DNA of 54,372 nucleotides from Nanobdellota archaeon (lineage in GTDB: Archaea; Nanobdellota; Nanobdellia; SCGC-AAA011-G17; GW2011-AR17). The notes below the pieces were generated by a model that worked only from the letters and a program-made list of their open reading frames with translations, had not been told where the DNA came from and did no database searches. The DNA lies in assembly GCA_013331795.1 (NCBI GenBank), contig DUFP01000009.1, forward strand, positions 1 through 54,372, given 5' to 3'. Shown here piece after piece: positions 8,742 to 18,374 of this stretch. Within the stretch, counting starts at the first letter, position 1. Each line of letters begins with the position of its first letter. Made by a program: the position numbers and the translations under genes.

Positions 8742-9227
8742 TTGAATATTTCTACTCCTCATAGAAAGATAGAGTTAGCTTTAGCTAATCGTATATTTTT
8801 AAAACAAATTAAAGAGATGCTTTTAGACTTTGATATTAAGACTTCAAAAACTTATTCTATGATTACATCTAAAGGATTTAAGAAATATGCTTTTTATGTT
8901 AGGACTAATAGTAATCTTTCTATTTTCTCTAAAATGATTGGTTTTAATCATCCTTTAAAAAAATCTTCTCTTGGAAATATCCTTCTTCATCCTGGTAGGA
9001 TTAGCTATGCTCATGGTGGGACTCAAGGAATGATTTTATTACTTTTAAAAGATATGGATTTAACTGTTGCTGAGTTAGTTCCTCTTCTTAATCGACATCA
9101 AAGTACAATAAGATTTGCACTTTTAAAACTAAAATGTAAGGGTTTAGTTTTTTCAAAAAGTAAAACCTTTAAAAAGGGAGGGGGAATTCTCTGGTCTTTA
9201 GATGGACAAACCAATTTTAATACTTAG
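8742..9227 (+). pseudogene. Remnant LAGLIDADG-like domain followed by winged helix
   Basis: The frame begins with TTG, is closed by an in-frame stop at 8727-8729, and has no ATG before the conserved part. HRKIELALANRIFLKQIKEML followed by FSKMIGFNHPLKKSSL is the pattern of the C-terminal half of archaeal LAGLIDADG endonuclease domains. The remaining ~60 residues (DLTVAELVPLLNRHQSTIRFALLKLKCKGLVF) look like a winged-helix HTH. Upstream of the stop, the same frame reads SLRMFDSIW, which may be a decayed second LAGLIDADG helix. I read it as a degraded homing-endonuclease-derived gene. It could instead be a small HTH protein using a TTG start. The last 26 nt overlap topA. Confidence 0.55.
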
Positions 9228-11316
9228 TGAAAAACCGAGTGCCGCTTTAAAAATAGCTGAGGCTCTTGCAGATAAAAGTGTTACAAAGAATGTGTATATG
9301 AAGAAGATTCCTTATTATGAACTTACTCATAATGGAGAGAAAATTATTGTTGCTTGTGCTGTTGGTCATTTGTATACAGTCACTGAGAAGAATAAAAAAG
9401 GTTGGACGTATCCTATTTTTGATATTGAGTGGAAGGCATCTTATGAAGTGAATAAAGGTGCTGCATTTACTAAACCATATTTACAGCTCATTCAGAAGCT
9501 TTCTAAAGAATCCCAAAAAATTGTTGTTGCTTGTGATTATGATGTTGAAGGAGAGGTCATTGGTTTTAATATAGTTCGTTTTGCTTGTGGGAAAAAAGAT
9601 GCTTTTCGAATGAAATTTTCTACTACTACTAAAGAAGATCTTCGAGAAGCATATGCACAGCTTATGAAACATATCGATATGGGACAGGCAGAAGCAGGAA
9701 TTACAAGGCATGAATTAGACTGGCTTTTTGGAATTAATCTTTCTCGAGCATTAACTCTTTCTATTAAAAATGCAACAGGGATGTTTAAAATTCTTAGTTC
9801 TGGTAGAGTACAAGGACCAGCGTTAAAATTACTCAGTGCAAGGGAAAAGGAAATTCAGGCATTTATTCCTGTGCCTTATTGGGAGTTAGAATTAGATACA
9901 GAAGAGCTTATTGCAAAGCATGAACAAGGAAAATTAGATGATAGGAAAAAAGCTGAAGAAATTTATGTTCGATGTAATGGAAAAAAAGCTGTTGTTGAAT
10001 CATTAGAAAAAGAACAGTTTAGACAAGAGCCACCTCATCCTTTTGATCTTACTGCATTACAATTAGAAGCCTATCGTGTTTTTCGTATCCAACCAAAAGA
10101 AACTTTAGAAATTGCACAAGTTTTGTATATTAATTCTTATATTTCCTATCCCAGAACTTCTTCCAATCAGTTACCAGAAAGCATTGGCTATAAAAAAGTT
10201 TTGCAAAAGCTTAGTCAACAAAATCAATATGCTCCTCTTATTTCTACTCTTCTCAAACAAAAAGAGTTGAAACCAAATAATGGGAAGAAAAAAGATGATG
10301 CACACCCTGCAATGTATCCTACTGGAGAAGTTCCAGGCAGTTTAGAAATAAAAGAGGCAAAAGTCTATGATCTTATTGTAAAGAGATTTCTTGCAACTTT
10401 TGCAGAGGCTGCAGTGCGAGAGACTGTTTCTGTGAAAATAGATGTCAATCAAGAAAAGTTTTTAGCAAATGGAACACGAACAGTTGAGGAGAACTGGCAT
10501 ATGTATTATAGGCCTTATGTAAAATTAGAAGAAGCAGAAGTACATGTGAAAGAAAGGCAAGAACTGCATATTAGAGAATTAAAAATTCTCGATAAAGAGA
10601 CGAGTCCTCCTAGAAGATATACCCCTGCTTCTATCATTAAGGAATTAGAAAAGAGAAATCTTGGAACAAAGGCTACCAGATCTGAAATTGTGGAGAGTCT
10701 TTTTGATAGGAATTATTTGAAAAGAGGAGATTCTATTGAAGTGACTAATCTTGGTTTGAAGACAGTTGCAGTTTTAGAAAAATATTGCCCTGATATTCTA
10801 GATGAACAACTTACAAAAGATTTTGAAAAAGATATGAATAAAATCAGAAAGGGGAAAAGTACTAAAAAAGAAGTTCTTGCACATGCAGAGGTGCATCTTC
10901 TCAAAGTGTTGACTCAATTTAAAGCAAATGAGAAAGAAATAGGGAAAGAGCTTTCTGGGTCGTATCAAGAAACTATGAAACAAGCAAGTTTTGTCAAAAA
11001 ATGCAGTTGTGGTGGTGATTTGCAGATTAGGTACACTCCGAAGTTCAAAAGTTATTTTATTGCCTGTTCTACATATCCAGAATGTAAAATTACCTTTTCT
11101 CTCCCTCGTGGATTCCTTGCAAAGAACTCTGATAAAGTTTGTAGTGCTTGTAGTTTCCCTGAAATATTACTCATTAAGAAAGGAAAGAGGCCTTGGAATT
11201 TTTGTATTAATCCAAGCTGTCCGAAGAAAGAAGAATACAGAAAAAGTATTGCTGCGCCAAATAATGAGCAGGATAGTCCTTCACTACAAGATCAGCCTTA
11301 TACTTCCATGCCTTGA
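9202..11316 (+). CDS. topA: DNA topoisomerase I (type IA, archaeal TopA)
   Basis: Relaxes negative supercoils by single-strand passage. The Toprim domain starts at once with ILILSEKPSAALKIAEAL and continues to the acidic motif CDYDVEGEVIGFNI. The catalytic tyrosine is Tyr316 in YISYPRTSSNQLP. The central domain includes KATRSEIVESLFDRNYL, a conserved TopA motif. The C-terminus carries two zinc-finger-type modules: CSCGG...CSTYPECK (about residues 600-635) and CSACSFPE...CINPSCP. At 704 aa it is typical for archaeal TopA and has no reverse-gyrase helicase, so a mesophilic or moderate lifestyle is possible but not proven. The ATG at 9202 puts the Toprim motif at the N-terminus as expected. The 3' end overlaps convergent radB by 19 nt. 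Confidence 0.95.
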   Translation: MDKPILILSEKPSAALKIAEALADKSVTKNVYMKKIPYYELTHNGEKIIVACAVGHLYTVTEKNKKGWTYPIFDIEWKASYEVNKGAAFTKPYLQLIQKLSKESQKIVVACDYDVEGEVIGFNIVRFACGKKDAFRMKFSTTTKEDLREAYAQLMKHIDMGQAEAGITRHELDWLFGINLSRALTLSIKNATGMFKILSSGRVQGPALKLLSAREKEIQAFIPVPYWELELDTEELIAKHEQGKLDDRKKAEEIYVRCNGKKAVVESLEKEQFRQEPPHPFDLTALQLEAYRVFRIQPKETLEIAQVLYINSYISYPRTSSNQLPESIGYKKVLQKLSQQNQYAPLISTLLKQKELKPNNGKKKDDAHPAMYPTGEVPGSLEIKEAKVYDLIVKRFLATFAEAAVRETVSVKIDVNQEKFLANGTRTVEENWHMYYRPYVKLEEAEVHVKERQELHIRELKILDKETSPPRRYTPASIIKELEKRNLGTKATRSEIVESLFDRNYLKRGDSIEVTNLGLKTVAVLEKYCPDILDEQLTKDFEKDMNKIRKGKSTKKEVLAHAEVHLLKVLTQFKANEKEIGKELSGSYQETMKQASFVKKCSCGGDLQIRYTPKFKSYFIACSTYPECKITFSLPRGFLAKNSDKVCSACSFPEILLIKKGKRPWNFCINPSCPKKEEYRKSIAAPNNEQDSPSLQDQPYTSMP

Positions 11317-11867
11317 TTGGTGATTATGAAGGGTATGTCTATTTTTGTATTTTCTATTATTAAAGTGCGTTTGTTTTTATTTTCTAGTTTAATTATGTAT
11401 GCTGCTGTTTTTTTTATTAGTTCCTTTGCAATAGGATTTGTTTGGTTTTTAAAATCTGTGTATACTTGTGAGGTCATGATGACAGGAATTTTAAGCTCTT
11501 TAAGTTCAGAAAGCATTTTCTTAAAAGATTTGTTAATAAAAAGTTTTTTTTCTTCTTTTGTTTTTTTTCTGTAATGTGTTGTAAAAGAATCTATAATTAT
11601 AAGAGAAATATTGTTCGTATTTTTGAGATTACTTATTGCTTTTGTTTGTTCAGAGTATCGTTTTGCTTTTATGACTATAATGTTCTCCACATTTGTTAAA
11701 GGGTTCATTTGCTGGAGTCTTTCAATGTTAAAAGAATTTTCTGTGTCAATGAAAACTATCTTTCCAGGGTTGTTTGCAGCAATTTGCAGACATAACGTAC
11801 TTTTTCCTGATGCTGGTGGACCATATATAAGCGTAATATCCTCAGGAAAGTTTAAGAATTGTAACAT
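11298..11867 (-). CDS. radB: RadB-like RecA-family ATPase
   Basis: An archaeal RecA/RadA paralogue thought to assist homologous recombination. The 189-aa protein has a compact RecA core without the N-terminal helix-hairpin-helix domain of RadA. Walker A is YGPPASGKSTLCLQIA (about residues 15-30), a VFIDTENSF strand follows, and Walker B is SLIIIDSFT. The L1/L2 region is short, with PVIMTSQVYTDF matching the Q-containing strand of RadB and RadA. It is a little shorter than the usual ~220 aa, mainly at the C-terminus. It converges with topA, overlapping by 19 nt, and is divergent from the winged-helix gene at 11991. Confidence 0.85.
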   Translation of the reverse strand: MLQFLNFPEDITLIYGPPASGKSTLCLQIAANNPGKIVFIDTENSFNIERLQQMNPLTNVENIIVIKAKRYSEQTKAISNLKNTNNISLIIIDSFTTHYRKKTKEEKKLFINKSFKKMLSELKELKIPVIMTSQVYTDFKNQTNPIAKELIKKTAAYIIKLENKNKRTLIIENTKIDIPFIITNQGMEV

Positions 11868-11990
11868 TTTCTTTTTTGAGAGCTTAGGCTTTTTCTGCTT
11901 TTTGGTGCTCTTCTACTAAGAATTGACTCTTTTCTCAACCATATTGGGGATAAAGTTTAAATATTCATTTCTCTTTTTTTAAGGTGATAT

Positions 11991-12281
11991 ATGCATAAAT
12001 CTTCCACACAAAATGTCTTTTGTGAGCTTTTAGGTTATAGCCCAGAAACAAAAATTATGGAATCCCTTCTAGAATTTCCTAGTCGGCATTTTACGTTTAA
12101 TGATGTTGTTAAAGAAATTAATGTGAATAGAAAAAGGGCATATGAAATTCTCCATTATTTATTGGATGAAGGTTTTATTAAGGAAGTTGAGAAGATAAAA
12201 AATATTCAGTTCTATGTGTTAAATGTGCGAAGAGCTGAGATTAAGTGTTTAGAAGCCTTTTTTCAGAAATTGTTGAGATAG
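11991..12281 (+). CDS. Winged-helix DNA-binding protein (96 aa)
   Basis: A small predicted transcription regulator. Residues about 20-75 (TKIMESLLEFPSRHFTFNDVVKEINVNRKRAYEILHYLLDEGFIKEV) fold as a helix-turn-helix with the recognition helix VNRKRAYEILHYLL and a following wing. No ligand-binding domain is attached, so it may act as a simple repressor or a DNA-binding accessory factor. A TATA-like agtttaaatatt and an aaggtgat ribosome binding site precede the ATG. The target is unknown. It sits between radB (divergent) and cdc48 (downstream, same strand, about 100 nt), so autoregulation or control of these neighbours is a reasonable guess only. Confidence 0.75.
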   Translation: MHKSSTQNVFCELLGYSPETKIMESLLEFPSRHFTFNDVVKEINVNRKRAYEILHYLLDEGFIKEVEKIKNIQFYVLNVRRAEIKCLEAFFQKLLR

Positions 12282-12380
12282 TGTTTTTTTTCGTATTTTT
12301 TAAAAATCCTAAGCTTTAATAATCCTTAAGTCATAATTGCATTATTGAGATAGTGAGAAAGATTTATTAAGAGGATCAAA

Positions 12381-14930
12381 ATGGAAGAATTCACCATGAA
12401 TGAAGTAACTTTGAAGGTTATGGAAGCTCTGCAAGAGGAAGCTTATAAAGGGGTTGTTCGTATAGATACAGAGACCATGCGTGATATAGGTGTTCGTATA
12501 GGTGATATTGTTGAAATTGAAGGCGGAAGAAAGACTGTTGGTATTGTTGATCGTGCCTATCCTACTGATATTGGACAGACTGTTATTCGGATGGATGGGA
12601 TTCTTCGAAGAAATGCAAAGACAGGCATTGGTGAAGTTGTTAAAGTCCGAAGGGCTGCAGTAAAAGAGGCAAAGACTGTCACTATTGCCCCTGCGCAGAA
12701 AGGTGTTACTATCAAAGTTGATCCCAATATGTTTAAGAGAGGTTTGTTGGGAAGAGCAGTTGTGAAAGGAGATATTCTTGCTTTAGGCGGTACACGAAGA
12801 CGAAGAAGTGCCATGTCTGATAATCCTTTTTTTGAAGATGTGTTCCAAATGTTTGAAGATGATTTTATGGGTGGGTTTGGTATTGCTGGTTTGCGTTTCG
12901 TTGTTGCTGATGGTTTTCCAAAAAGTGCACTTGTTATTACAGAAGCTACTGATTTGAAATTTAGTACTAAAGCTGTTGAAGTGCTTGAAGAAAAAGTTCC
13001 TTACATTACTTATGAAGATATTGGTGGGCTTACAGATGAAATTGAAAAAGTGCGAGAGATGGTTGAGTTGCCATTGAAGCATCCAGAATTATTTGAGCGA
13101 TTAGGAATCGAGCCACCAAAAGGAATTCTTTTGCATGGACCCCCAGGATGTGGAAAAACTCTTTTAGCAAAAGCTGTTGCAAATGAATCCGATGCAACTT
13201 TTCTTCTTATTAATGGGCCAGAAGTTGTTTCTAAATTTGTTGGAGAAGCAGAAAAGAAAATTCGAGAGAAGTTTGAAGAAGCAGAGAAAAAAGCACCTTC
13301 TATATTATTTATTGATGAGATTGATGCTATTGCATCTAAAAGAGAAGAGAGTTATGGAGAGGTAGAGAAGAGAATGGTTGCACAGTTATTAGCGACTATG
13401 GATGGAATGCAAGAGCGAGGAAAGGTTATTGTTATTGCTGCAACGAATAGGCCTAATTCTATTGATCCAGCCTTACGGAGACCAGGAAGATTTGATAGAG
13501 AAATTATTATTGCTCCTCCTTCAAAAGAAGGGAGATTGAATATATTGAAAATTCACACACGAAATATGCCTTTGAAGCCACAGATTAAAAAAGCATATGT
13601 AGAGAGAGGGATTGTTAAATTTACAGATAAATTAAACGCCTTAATTCAAAAATTAGATTCTAAAAAAATTAAAGTAGATGGAGAACAAGCTGTACATGCA
13701 GAAATAGAAGAAGTTAAAGACTACCTTACTGGATTAAAGGATGTTTATAAACTTCTCAAAGGTGATCTCAAAGAAAATGAGAAGGTCTGGGAAACAGTTC
13801 CTCTTCTTCAACGTGAAAAACTTCGCCCGATTTTTATAGAAGGAATGTTGAGTGAGTTTGCTTCTCGAACGCATGGATTTGTTGGAGCAGATCTTGCTGC
13901 TCTTTGTAAGGAAGCGGCGATTAATGTTATTCGAAGAGTTCTTAAAAAGGATATTAGTTTGAAAGAAAATCAACCACTTGCTAAAGAAGTATTAGATAAA
14001 TTAATTATCTTAGATAAAGATTTTGAAGAAGCAATGCGTATTGTTATACCGTCTGGTATGCGAGAAGTTATGGTAGAAGTACCTAATGTTGGATGGGATG
14101 ATATCGGAGGACTTGAAGATATTAAAATGGATTTGAAGGAAGCAGTTGAATGGCCTTTGAAATATCCTCAGAGATTCAAAGATATAGGAATTCGTGCGCC
14201 TCGTGGAGTATTATTATATGGCCCACCTGGATGTGGTAAGACTATGCTTGCAAAAGCTGTTGCACATGAATCTGAAGCAAATTTTATTTTGGTGAAGGGT
14301 CCAGAGCTTTTGAATATGTGGGTTGGAGAGTCAGAAAAAGGTGTGAGAGAGATATTTAAGAAGGCACGGCAAGTTGCCCCTACTATTATCTTCTTTGATG
14401 AGATTGATGCAATTGCAACACGAAGGGGAGTGAGTGGGAATAATGTTGTTGAAAGAGTGGTTAATACTTTACTTACTGAAATTGATGGACTTGAGGAACT
14501 GCATAATGTTGTTGTTATCGCAGCTACAAACAGACCAGATATTTTAGACCCTGCATTATTGCGGTCTGGGCGATTTGATAGAATACTTTTAACGCCTTTA
14601 CCAGATGAGAAAGCCCGTTTAGAAATCTTTAAGTTACATACAAAGAATATGCCTCTTGCAAAAGATGTACATTTGAAAATACTCATAGACAAAACTGTAA
14701 ATTATGTTGGGAGTGATATTGAAGGAGTCTGTCGAGAAGCTGGTATGCTTGCACTTAGAGAGAATATTAAAGCTGCAGAGGTAAGTATGGATCATTTTGA
14801 AAAAGCTCTTGATAAAGTTAAGGCTTCTGTGCGCCCTGAAGATATGAAACGTTACCAAGAAATTGAAGAAAGTTATATTAGAACTGCTCGTGGTGCAGAG
14901 ATACATGCACGAACTAATTATTTTGGTTAA
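12381..14930 (+). CDS. cdc48: Cdc48/VCP-type AAA+ ATPase with extended D1-D2 linker
   Basis: A double-AAA unfoldase that extracts and unfolds protein substrates in archaea, feeding the proteasome or acting alone. The N-domain occupies residues 1 to about 190, with the double-psi barrel signature [11 protein letters not shown]1 has Walker [10 protein letters not shown] (about 252-260), Walker [11 protein letters not shown] and Arg fingers in [11 protein letters not shown]2 has YGPPGCGKT (about 613-621), [10 protein letters not shown] and RSGRFDR. Compared with other archaeal Cdc48 there is an extra ~90 residues (about 397-486), lysine- and glutamate-rich and probably helical, between HTRNMPL and the usual [12 protein letters not shown]. 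Translation likely starts at 12381 because a GAGGATC ribosome binding site lies just upstream; a second ATG follows at codon 6. Confidence 0.95.
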   Translation: MEEFTMNEVTLKVMEALQEEAYKGVVRIDTETMRDIGVRIGDIVEIEGGRKTVGIVDRAYPTDIGQTVIRMDGILRRNAKTGIGEVVKVRRAAVKEAKTVTIAPAQKGVTIKVDPNMFKRGLLGRAVVKGDILALGGTRRRRSAMSDNPFFEDVFQMFEDDFMGGFGIAGLRFVVADGFPKSALVITEATDLKFSTKAVEVLEEKVPYITYEDIGGLTDEIEKVREMVELPLKHPELFERLGIEPPKGILLHGPPGCGKTLLAKAVANESDATFLLINGPEVVSKFVGEAEKKIREKFEEAEKKAPSILFIDEIDAIASKREESYGEVEKRMVAQLLATMDGMQERGKVIVIAATNRPNSIDPALRRPGRFDREIIIAPPSKEGRLNILKIHTRNMPLKPQIKKAYVERGIVKFTDKLNALIQKLDSKKIKVDGEQAVHAEIEEVKDYLTGLKDVYKLLKGDLKENEKVWETVPLLQREKLRPIFIEGMLSEFASRTHGFVGADLAALCKEAAINVIRRVLKKDISLKENQPLAKEVLDKLIILDKDFEEAMRIVIPSGMREVMVEVPNVGWDDIGGLEDIKMDLKEAVEWPLKYPQRFKDIGIRAPRGVLLYGPPGCGKTMLAKAVAHESEANFILVKGPELLNMWVGESEKGVREIFKKARQVAPTIIFFDEIDAIATRRGVSGNNVVERVVNTLLTEIDGLEELHNVVVIAATNRPDILDPALLRSGRFDRILLTPLPDEKARLEIFKLHTKNMPLAKDVHLKILIDKTVNYVGSDIEGVCREAGMLALRENIKAAEVSMDHFEKALDKVKASVRPEDMKRYQEIEESYIRTARGAEIHARTNYFG

Positions 14931-14961
14931 GTTTTTATAGTCTTTTTCGTTTCTTTTTCTT

Positions 14962-17217
14962 ATGAAAGGGTTTATTGTTGATGCTTCCTATAGGATTATT
15001 CATGGAAAAGCATTTGTGAGTCTTTTTGGAAGATCCAAAGAGGGAGAAGCATTTCTTGTTCTTTCTTATTATAGACCTTATTTCTTTATTCAAAAAAGTG
15101 ATCTGGCTCAGGCACAAAATTCAGAAGATTTTGATGTAGAAGATGTAGGATTCAAAAATTTTCAGGGGCATGAAGTTGTAAAAATAGTTGTTGATCTTCC
15201 TTCTGACGTTGTTGCATTACGAAAGATGTTTGAGCCAGAAGGTATCCAATGTTATGAAGCGGATATTCAGTTCTCCAGAAGGTTTCTCATTGACCACAAA
15301 ATTCAGGCTTTTGTTGAAGTAGAAGGAGAGTATAGTTATCAAGGCGAGATAAAAGTTTATACCAATCCTGAGCTAAAAACTATCGAAGCTTTTTCTGCTC
15401 CTTTACAGATTATGGCATTAGATATAGAGACTGATTCACGAGCAAAAACCATTTATAGTATTTCTCTCGTTTGTGGAGATTTTCAAAAAGTTTTGATTGT
15501 TTCTGAACAAAAATTAAAATATGCAGAATCTTTTACTACAGAAAAAGAATTATTAGAAAGATTTTTCGCTGTTCTTAAAGAAGTAGATCCTGATTTGATT
15601 CTTGGTTGGCATGTTATTGATTTTGATCTTTTAGTGATCAAAAAAAGATGCCAAAAATTAGAAGTGCCTTTTATTCTTGGAAGATTTGATTCTGTGAGTA
15701 AAATTACTTTAAAACAAGGCTATTTTTCACGATCACGTGTTGTTGCAGAGGGAAGACAAGTTATTGATCTTCTTTCTTGGGTTAGAGATACAACAAAATT
15801 AGATGATTATAAATTAGAAACTGCTGCACAACACTTTCTTCAAGAAGGAAAAAATATTACTTTTGTTGATAAGGGTAATGAAATAGAGGAATTGTATAAA
15901 CATCATCAGCAGAAGCTTGTAGATTATAATTTGAAAGATTCTGAATTAGTATTACGTATCTTAGAAAAAAGTACTCTCCTCGCTTTGTATACAAAAAGAA
16001 GTGTCCTCACTGGTTTAATGTTGGATGAGGTCAAAGGAAGTATTGCATCTTTGGATTCTCTTTATTTAAAAAAATTGCGGGATAGAAGATATGTTGCTCC
16101 TTCTGTTGCACATAGTGTGAAGGAAGAATCTATTACAGGAGGATATGTGATGGATTCTCTTCCTGGTTTATATAAAAATATTCTTGTTTTTGATTTTAAG
16201 TCCTTGTATCCTTCCTTGATGAAAACGTTTAATATTGATCCTCTTAGTTTTGGGAAAAAAGGAATCAAGGCGCCAAATGGTGCAACGTTTTCTAAGGAAA
16301 TTGGAGTCATGCCTGAGATTATCAGTGAATTGATGGAAGTTCGAGAGGAATATCGAAAGAAAAAAGATGAAGTTGGTCGCTATGCAATTAAGATTCTTAT
16401 GAATTCATTCTTTGGAGTCATGGCATCTCCTCTTTGCCGCTATTATAGTCTAGATTTGGCAAATGCTATTACTTCCTTTGCACAATTCTTTATTAAAAAA
16501 ACTGCTGAGATGATTCGAGAAGAGGGATATGAAGTCATTTATTCTGATACTGATAGTTGTTTCGTTGTTGCAGGAAAAAGGAATCCTGAGGAATTAGGAA
16601 AGGAATTAGAAGAAAAAATGAATATTATCCTTAAAGATTATATCCGCTCAGAGTATTATTTAGATAGTTGCTTGCAATTAGAGTTTGAAAAAGTGTATAG
16701 TGAATTTATTATGCCTCGTTTGCGAGGAGTTGAAAAGGGTGCGAAGAAGAGATATGCAGGGCTTGTAAAAGGGAAGCTGGAAGTTGTTGGTATGGAAGCT
16801 GTTAGAGGTGATTGGACACCACTTGCAAAGAAATTTCAGGAAGAATTGCTCATGAGGGTGTTTACTGGGAAAAAAGTAGAAGAGTTCATTTCTCATTTTG
16901 TAAAAGATTTGAGAAAAGGAAAATATGATTCTTTGCTTGTGTATAAAAAATCCTTGCGAAAACCTTTGAAGGATTATATAAAAATTCAGCCGCCTCATGT
17001 AAAAGCTGCGAGAAAGTTAAAGAATTTTAAAGGAACAGTTGTGAGGTATGTGTATAGTAAGGAAGGTGTTGAACCTTATGAAGGATTTAACGAAAGCTAT
17101 GATTATGAGCATTATATCCAGAAACAAATCAAGCCCATTGCTGATTCAGTTCTTGTTTTCTTAAGCTTGAAATTTGATGAGTTACTATCTGGACAGAAGA
17201 GTTTGTCTGGGTATTAG
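14962..17217 (+). CDS. polB: Family B DNA polymerase resembling bacterial Pol II
   Basis: DNA-directed DNA polymerase with a 3'-5' proofreading exonuclease. The exonuclease motifs are MALDIETDS (Exo I, near residue 152), LGWHVIDFDLLVI (Exo II) and YNLKDSELVL (Exo III). The polymerase motifs are FDFKSLYPSLM (motif A, near 410), KILMNSFFGVMA (motif B) and IYSDTDSCFV (motif C). All catalytic acids are present, so it should be active. The 751-aa length, GGYVMDSLPGLY, KPLKDYIKIQPPHVKAARKL, YDYEHYIQKQIKPIAD and the terminal LLSGQKSL closely parallel E. coli Pol II from memory, rather than Pfu-type PolB1. No intein is present. A TATA-like tttttata lies about 25-30 bp before the ATG. It follows cdc48 by 31 nt. 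Confidence 0.95.
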   Translation: MKGFIVDASYRIIHGKAFVSLFGRSKEGEAFLVLSYYRPYFFIQKSDLAQAQNSEDFDVEDVGFKNFQGHEVVKIVVDLPSDVVALRKMFEPEGIQCYEADIQFSRRFLIDHKIQAFVEVEGEYSYQGEIKVYTNPELKTIEAFSAPLQIMALDIETDSRAKTIYSISLVCGDFQKVLIVSEQKLKYAESFTTEKELLERFFAVLKEVDPDLILGWHVIDFDLLVIKKRCQKLEVPFILGRFDSVSKITLKQGYFSRSRVVAEGRQVIDLLSWVRDTTKLDDYKLETAAQHFLQEGKNITFVDKGNEIEELYKHHQQKLVDYNLKDSELVLRILEKSTLLALYTKRSVLTGLMLDEVKGSIASLDSLYLKKLRDRRYVAPSVAHSVKEESITGGYVMDSLPGLYKNILVFDFKSLYPSLMKTFNIDPLSFGKKGIKAPNGATFSKEIGVMPEIISELMEVREEYRKKKDEVGRYAIKILMNSFFGVMASPLCRYYSLDLANAITSFAQFFIKKTAEMIREEGYEVIYSDTDSCFVVAGKRNPEELGKELEEKMNIILKDYIRSEYYLDSCLQLEFEKVYSEFIMPRLRGVEKGAKKRYAGLVKGKLEVVGMEAVRGDWTPLAKKFQEELLMRVFTGKKVEEFISHFVKDLRKGKYDSLLVYKKSLRKPLKDYIKIQPPHVKAARKLKNFKGTVVRYVYSKEGVEPYEGFNESYDYEHYIQKQIKPIADSVLVFLSLKFDELLSGQKSLSGY

Positions 17218-17218
17218 A

Positions 17219-18367
17219 CTATCGATGTTTTATTATACTCTTTTTTCGTGCGTAGTCTTTTAATTCTTTTATAGAAATAGGATTTTGTTTTGATTTTAGT
17301 TGTTTTAGCTCTATTTTTTGTATGTCTTTTTCATTGTGAATAATAAATGCATAACTTTTTGTTTTTGGGTAGTACATTTTTTCTTTTTCATTAAGCTGAT
17401 ATTCATCTCTCCAATTTCCTGTGTTCAGCATCCATTTATCTTTTATTTTCCATATTTTTGCTCTGTGTGTATGCCCGAAGCAGATTGCTTTGAAACCATT
17501 CTTCTTTAGTTTTCTTTTTGCATGGCGATCTACTTTTATTTCATATTCTCCTTTGAAAAAATTATACATATATTTCTTAAATTCTGGAAGTGTAAAGTGA
17601 TATAAAGGGTCTTCTTTGTGTTTCCATTGTGTCCAGAAAAATACTTTTAATAAATACCATACAGTTCCTCCAAGAATTCTCTTTTTTAATTTAAATGGAA
17701 GCAGCTCTATTGTTCTTGCTCTTGGGTTCAGGCGTTCTATTATTGGAAATTCTTCTTTTATTGCAATGTAGTGTTCATAAATTGCATTGTAGCCCCATGG
17801 GCTGAGTAAAAAAGGCTCTCCTACAATTTGATTTGGAGAGTCATATACTAGTTTATCTGGCTCTACTCTAAAAAATTCATCCAGCTGAGAACCATGTTCA
17901 ATATGGAGGATGCCATCAGAAAATTCAAATCCTGGGAAGAGAATCTTTTTTTGTTCTTCTTTTTCTTTTGTAATCATTTCTTTGATTTTTTTCTGCACTC
18001 CTGCAAATTCTATATCAAAGTCATGATTCCCATGGATAAAAATAATTCTTGACTGCTTGTTTGTTTTTAAGCATTCTGTGAGTGTAATGAAAAATAAAGG
18101 GTGTGCTTTTTGTATTTCTTCTAACTTCCATAAAGAAATCTTTTCTGTAATATGCCTAAGATATTTTCCCTTGTATGGGGCTTTTAAGAAATCAAATGTA
18201 TCACCATTAAAAACAAAATCAATAGGATATTCTTTTCCATAGTGAAAATTTTTACTTATTGTTTCTATGAAAAGCTCATCTTCTACAAAGTCGTCTGTTG
18301 CATTTCCTTCCCCAAATTCTGTATCACTAAAGATAAGGGTGAGTTTTTGCATAGCTTCATTATACAT
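17219..18367 (-). CDS. Calcineurin-like metallophosphoesterase
   Basis: A metal-dependent phosphoesterase of unknown substrate. The motifs in order are LIFSDTEFGEG (the first metal-binding D-x-H-type strand, with TEF rather than H), FVFNGDTFDFL (GD-x-x-D), FIHGNHDFD (GNHD), then near the C-terminus CFGHTHRAKIW (GHTH) and LNTGNWRD. This resembles the UDP-2,3-diacylglucosamine hydrolase-like branch. The 382-aa length includes an insert of about 150 residues between GNHD and GHTH. The start may be the ATG at 18367 or the one at 18352, which puts the first strand nearer the N-terminus. It lies 8 nt after the nuclease-like gene on the same strand, so the two are probably cotranscribed. The 3' end converges with polB. 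Confidence 0.85.
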   Translation of the reverse strand: MYNEAMQKLTLIFSDTEFGEGNATDDFVEDELFIETISKNFHYGKEYPIDFVFNGDTFDFLKAPYKGKYLRHITEKISLWKLEEIQKAHPLFFITLTECLKTNKQSRIIFIHGNHDFDIEFAGVQKKIKEMITKEKEEQKKILFPGFEFSDGILHIEHGSQLDEFFRVEPDKLVYDSPNQIVGEPFLLSPWGYNAIYEHYIAIKEEFPIIERLNPRARTIELLPFKLKKRILGGTVWYLLKVFFWTQWKHKEDPLYHFTLPEFKKYMYNFFKGEYEIKVDRHAKRKLKKNGFKAICFGHTHRAKIWKIKDKWMLNTGNWRDEYQLNEKEKMYYPKTKSYAFIIHNEKDIQKIELKQLKSKQNPISIKELKDYARKKSIIKHR

Positions 18368-18374
18368 TCTTCTC

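Noticed and set aside
9202-11316. Reverse gyrase
   Set aside because: There is no N-terminal SF2 helicase domain; the Toprim domain is at the very start of the protein.
14168-14692. 174-aa minus-strand frame inside cdc48
   Set aside because: It is the shadow of the conserved D2 ATPase reading frame; it has no recognisable domain, promoter or ribosome binding site, and its composition is that of reverse-complemented coding DNA.
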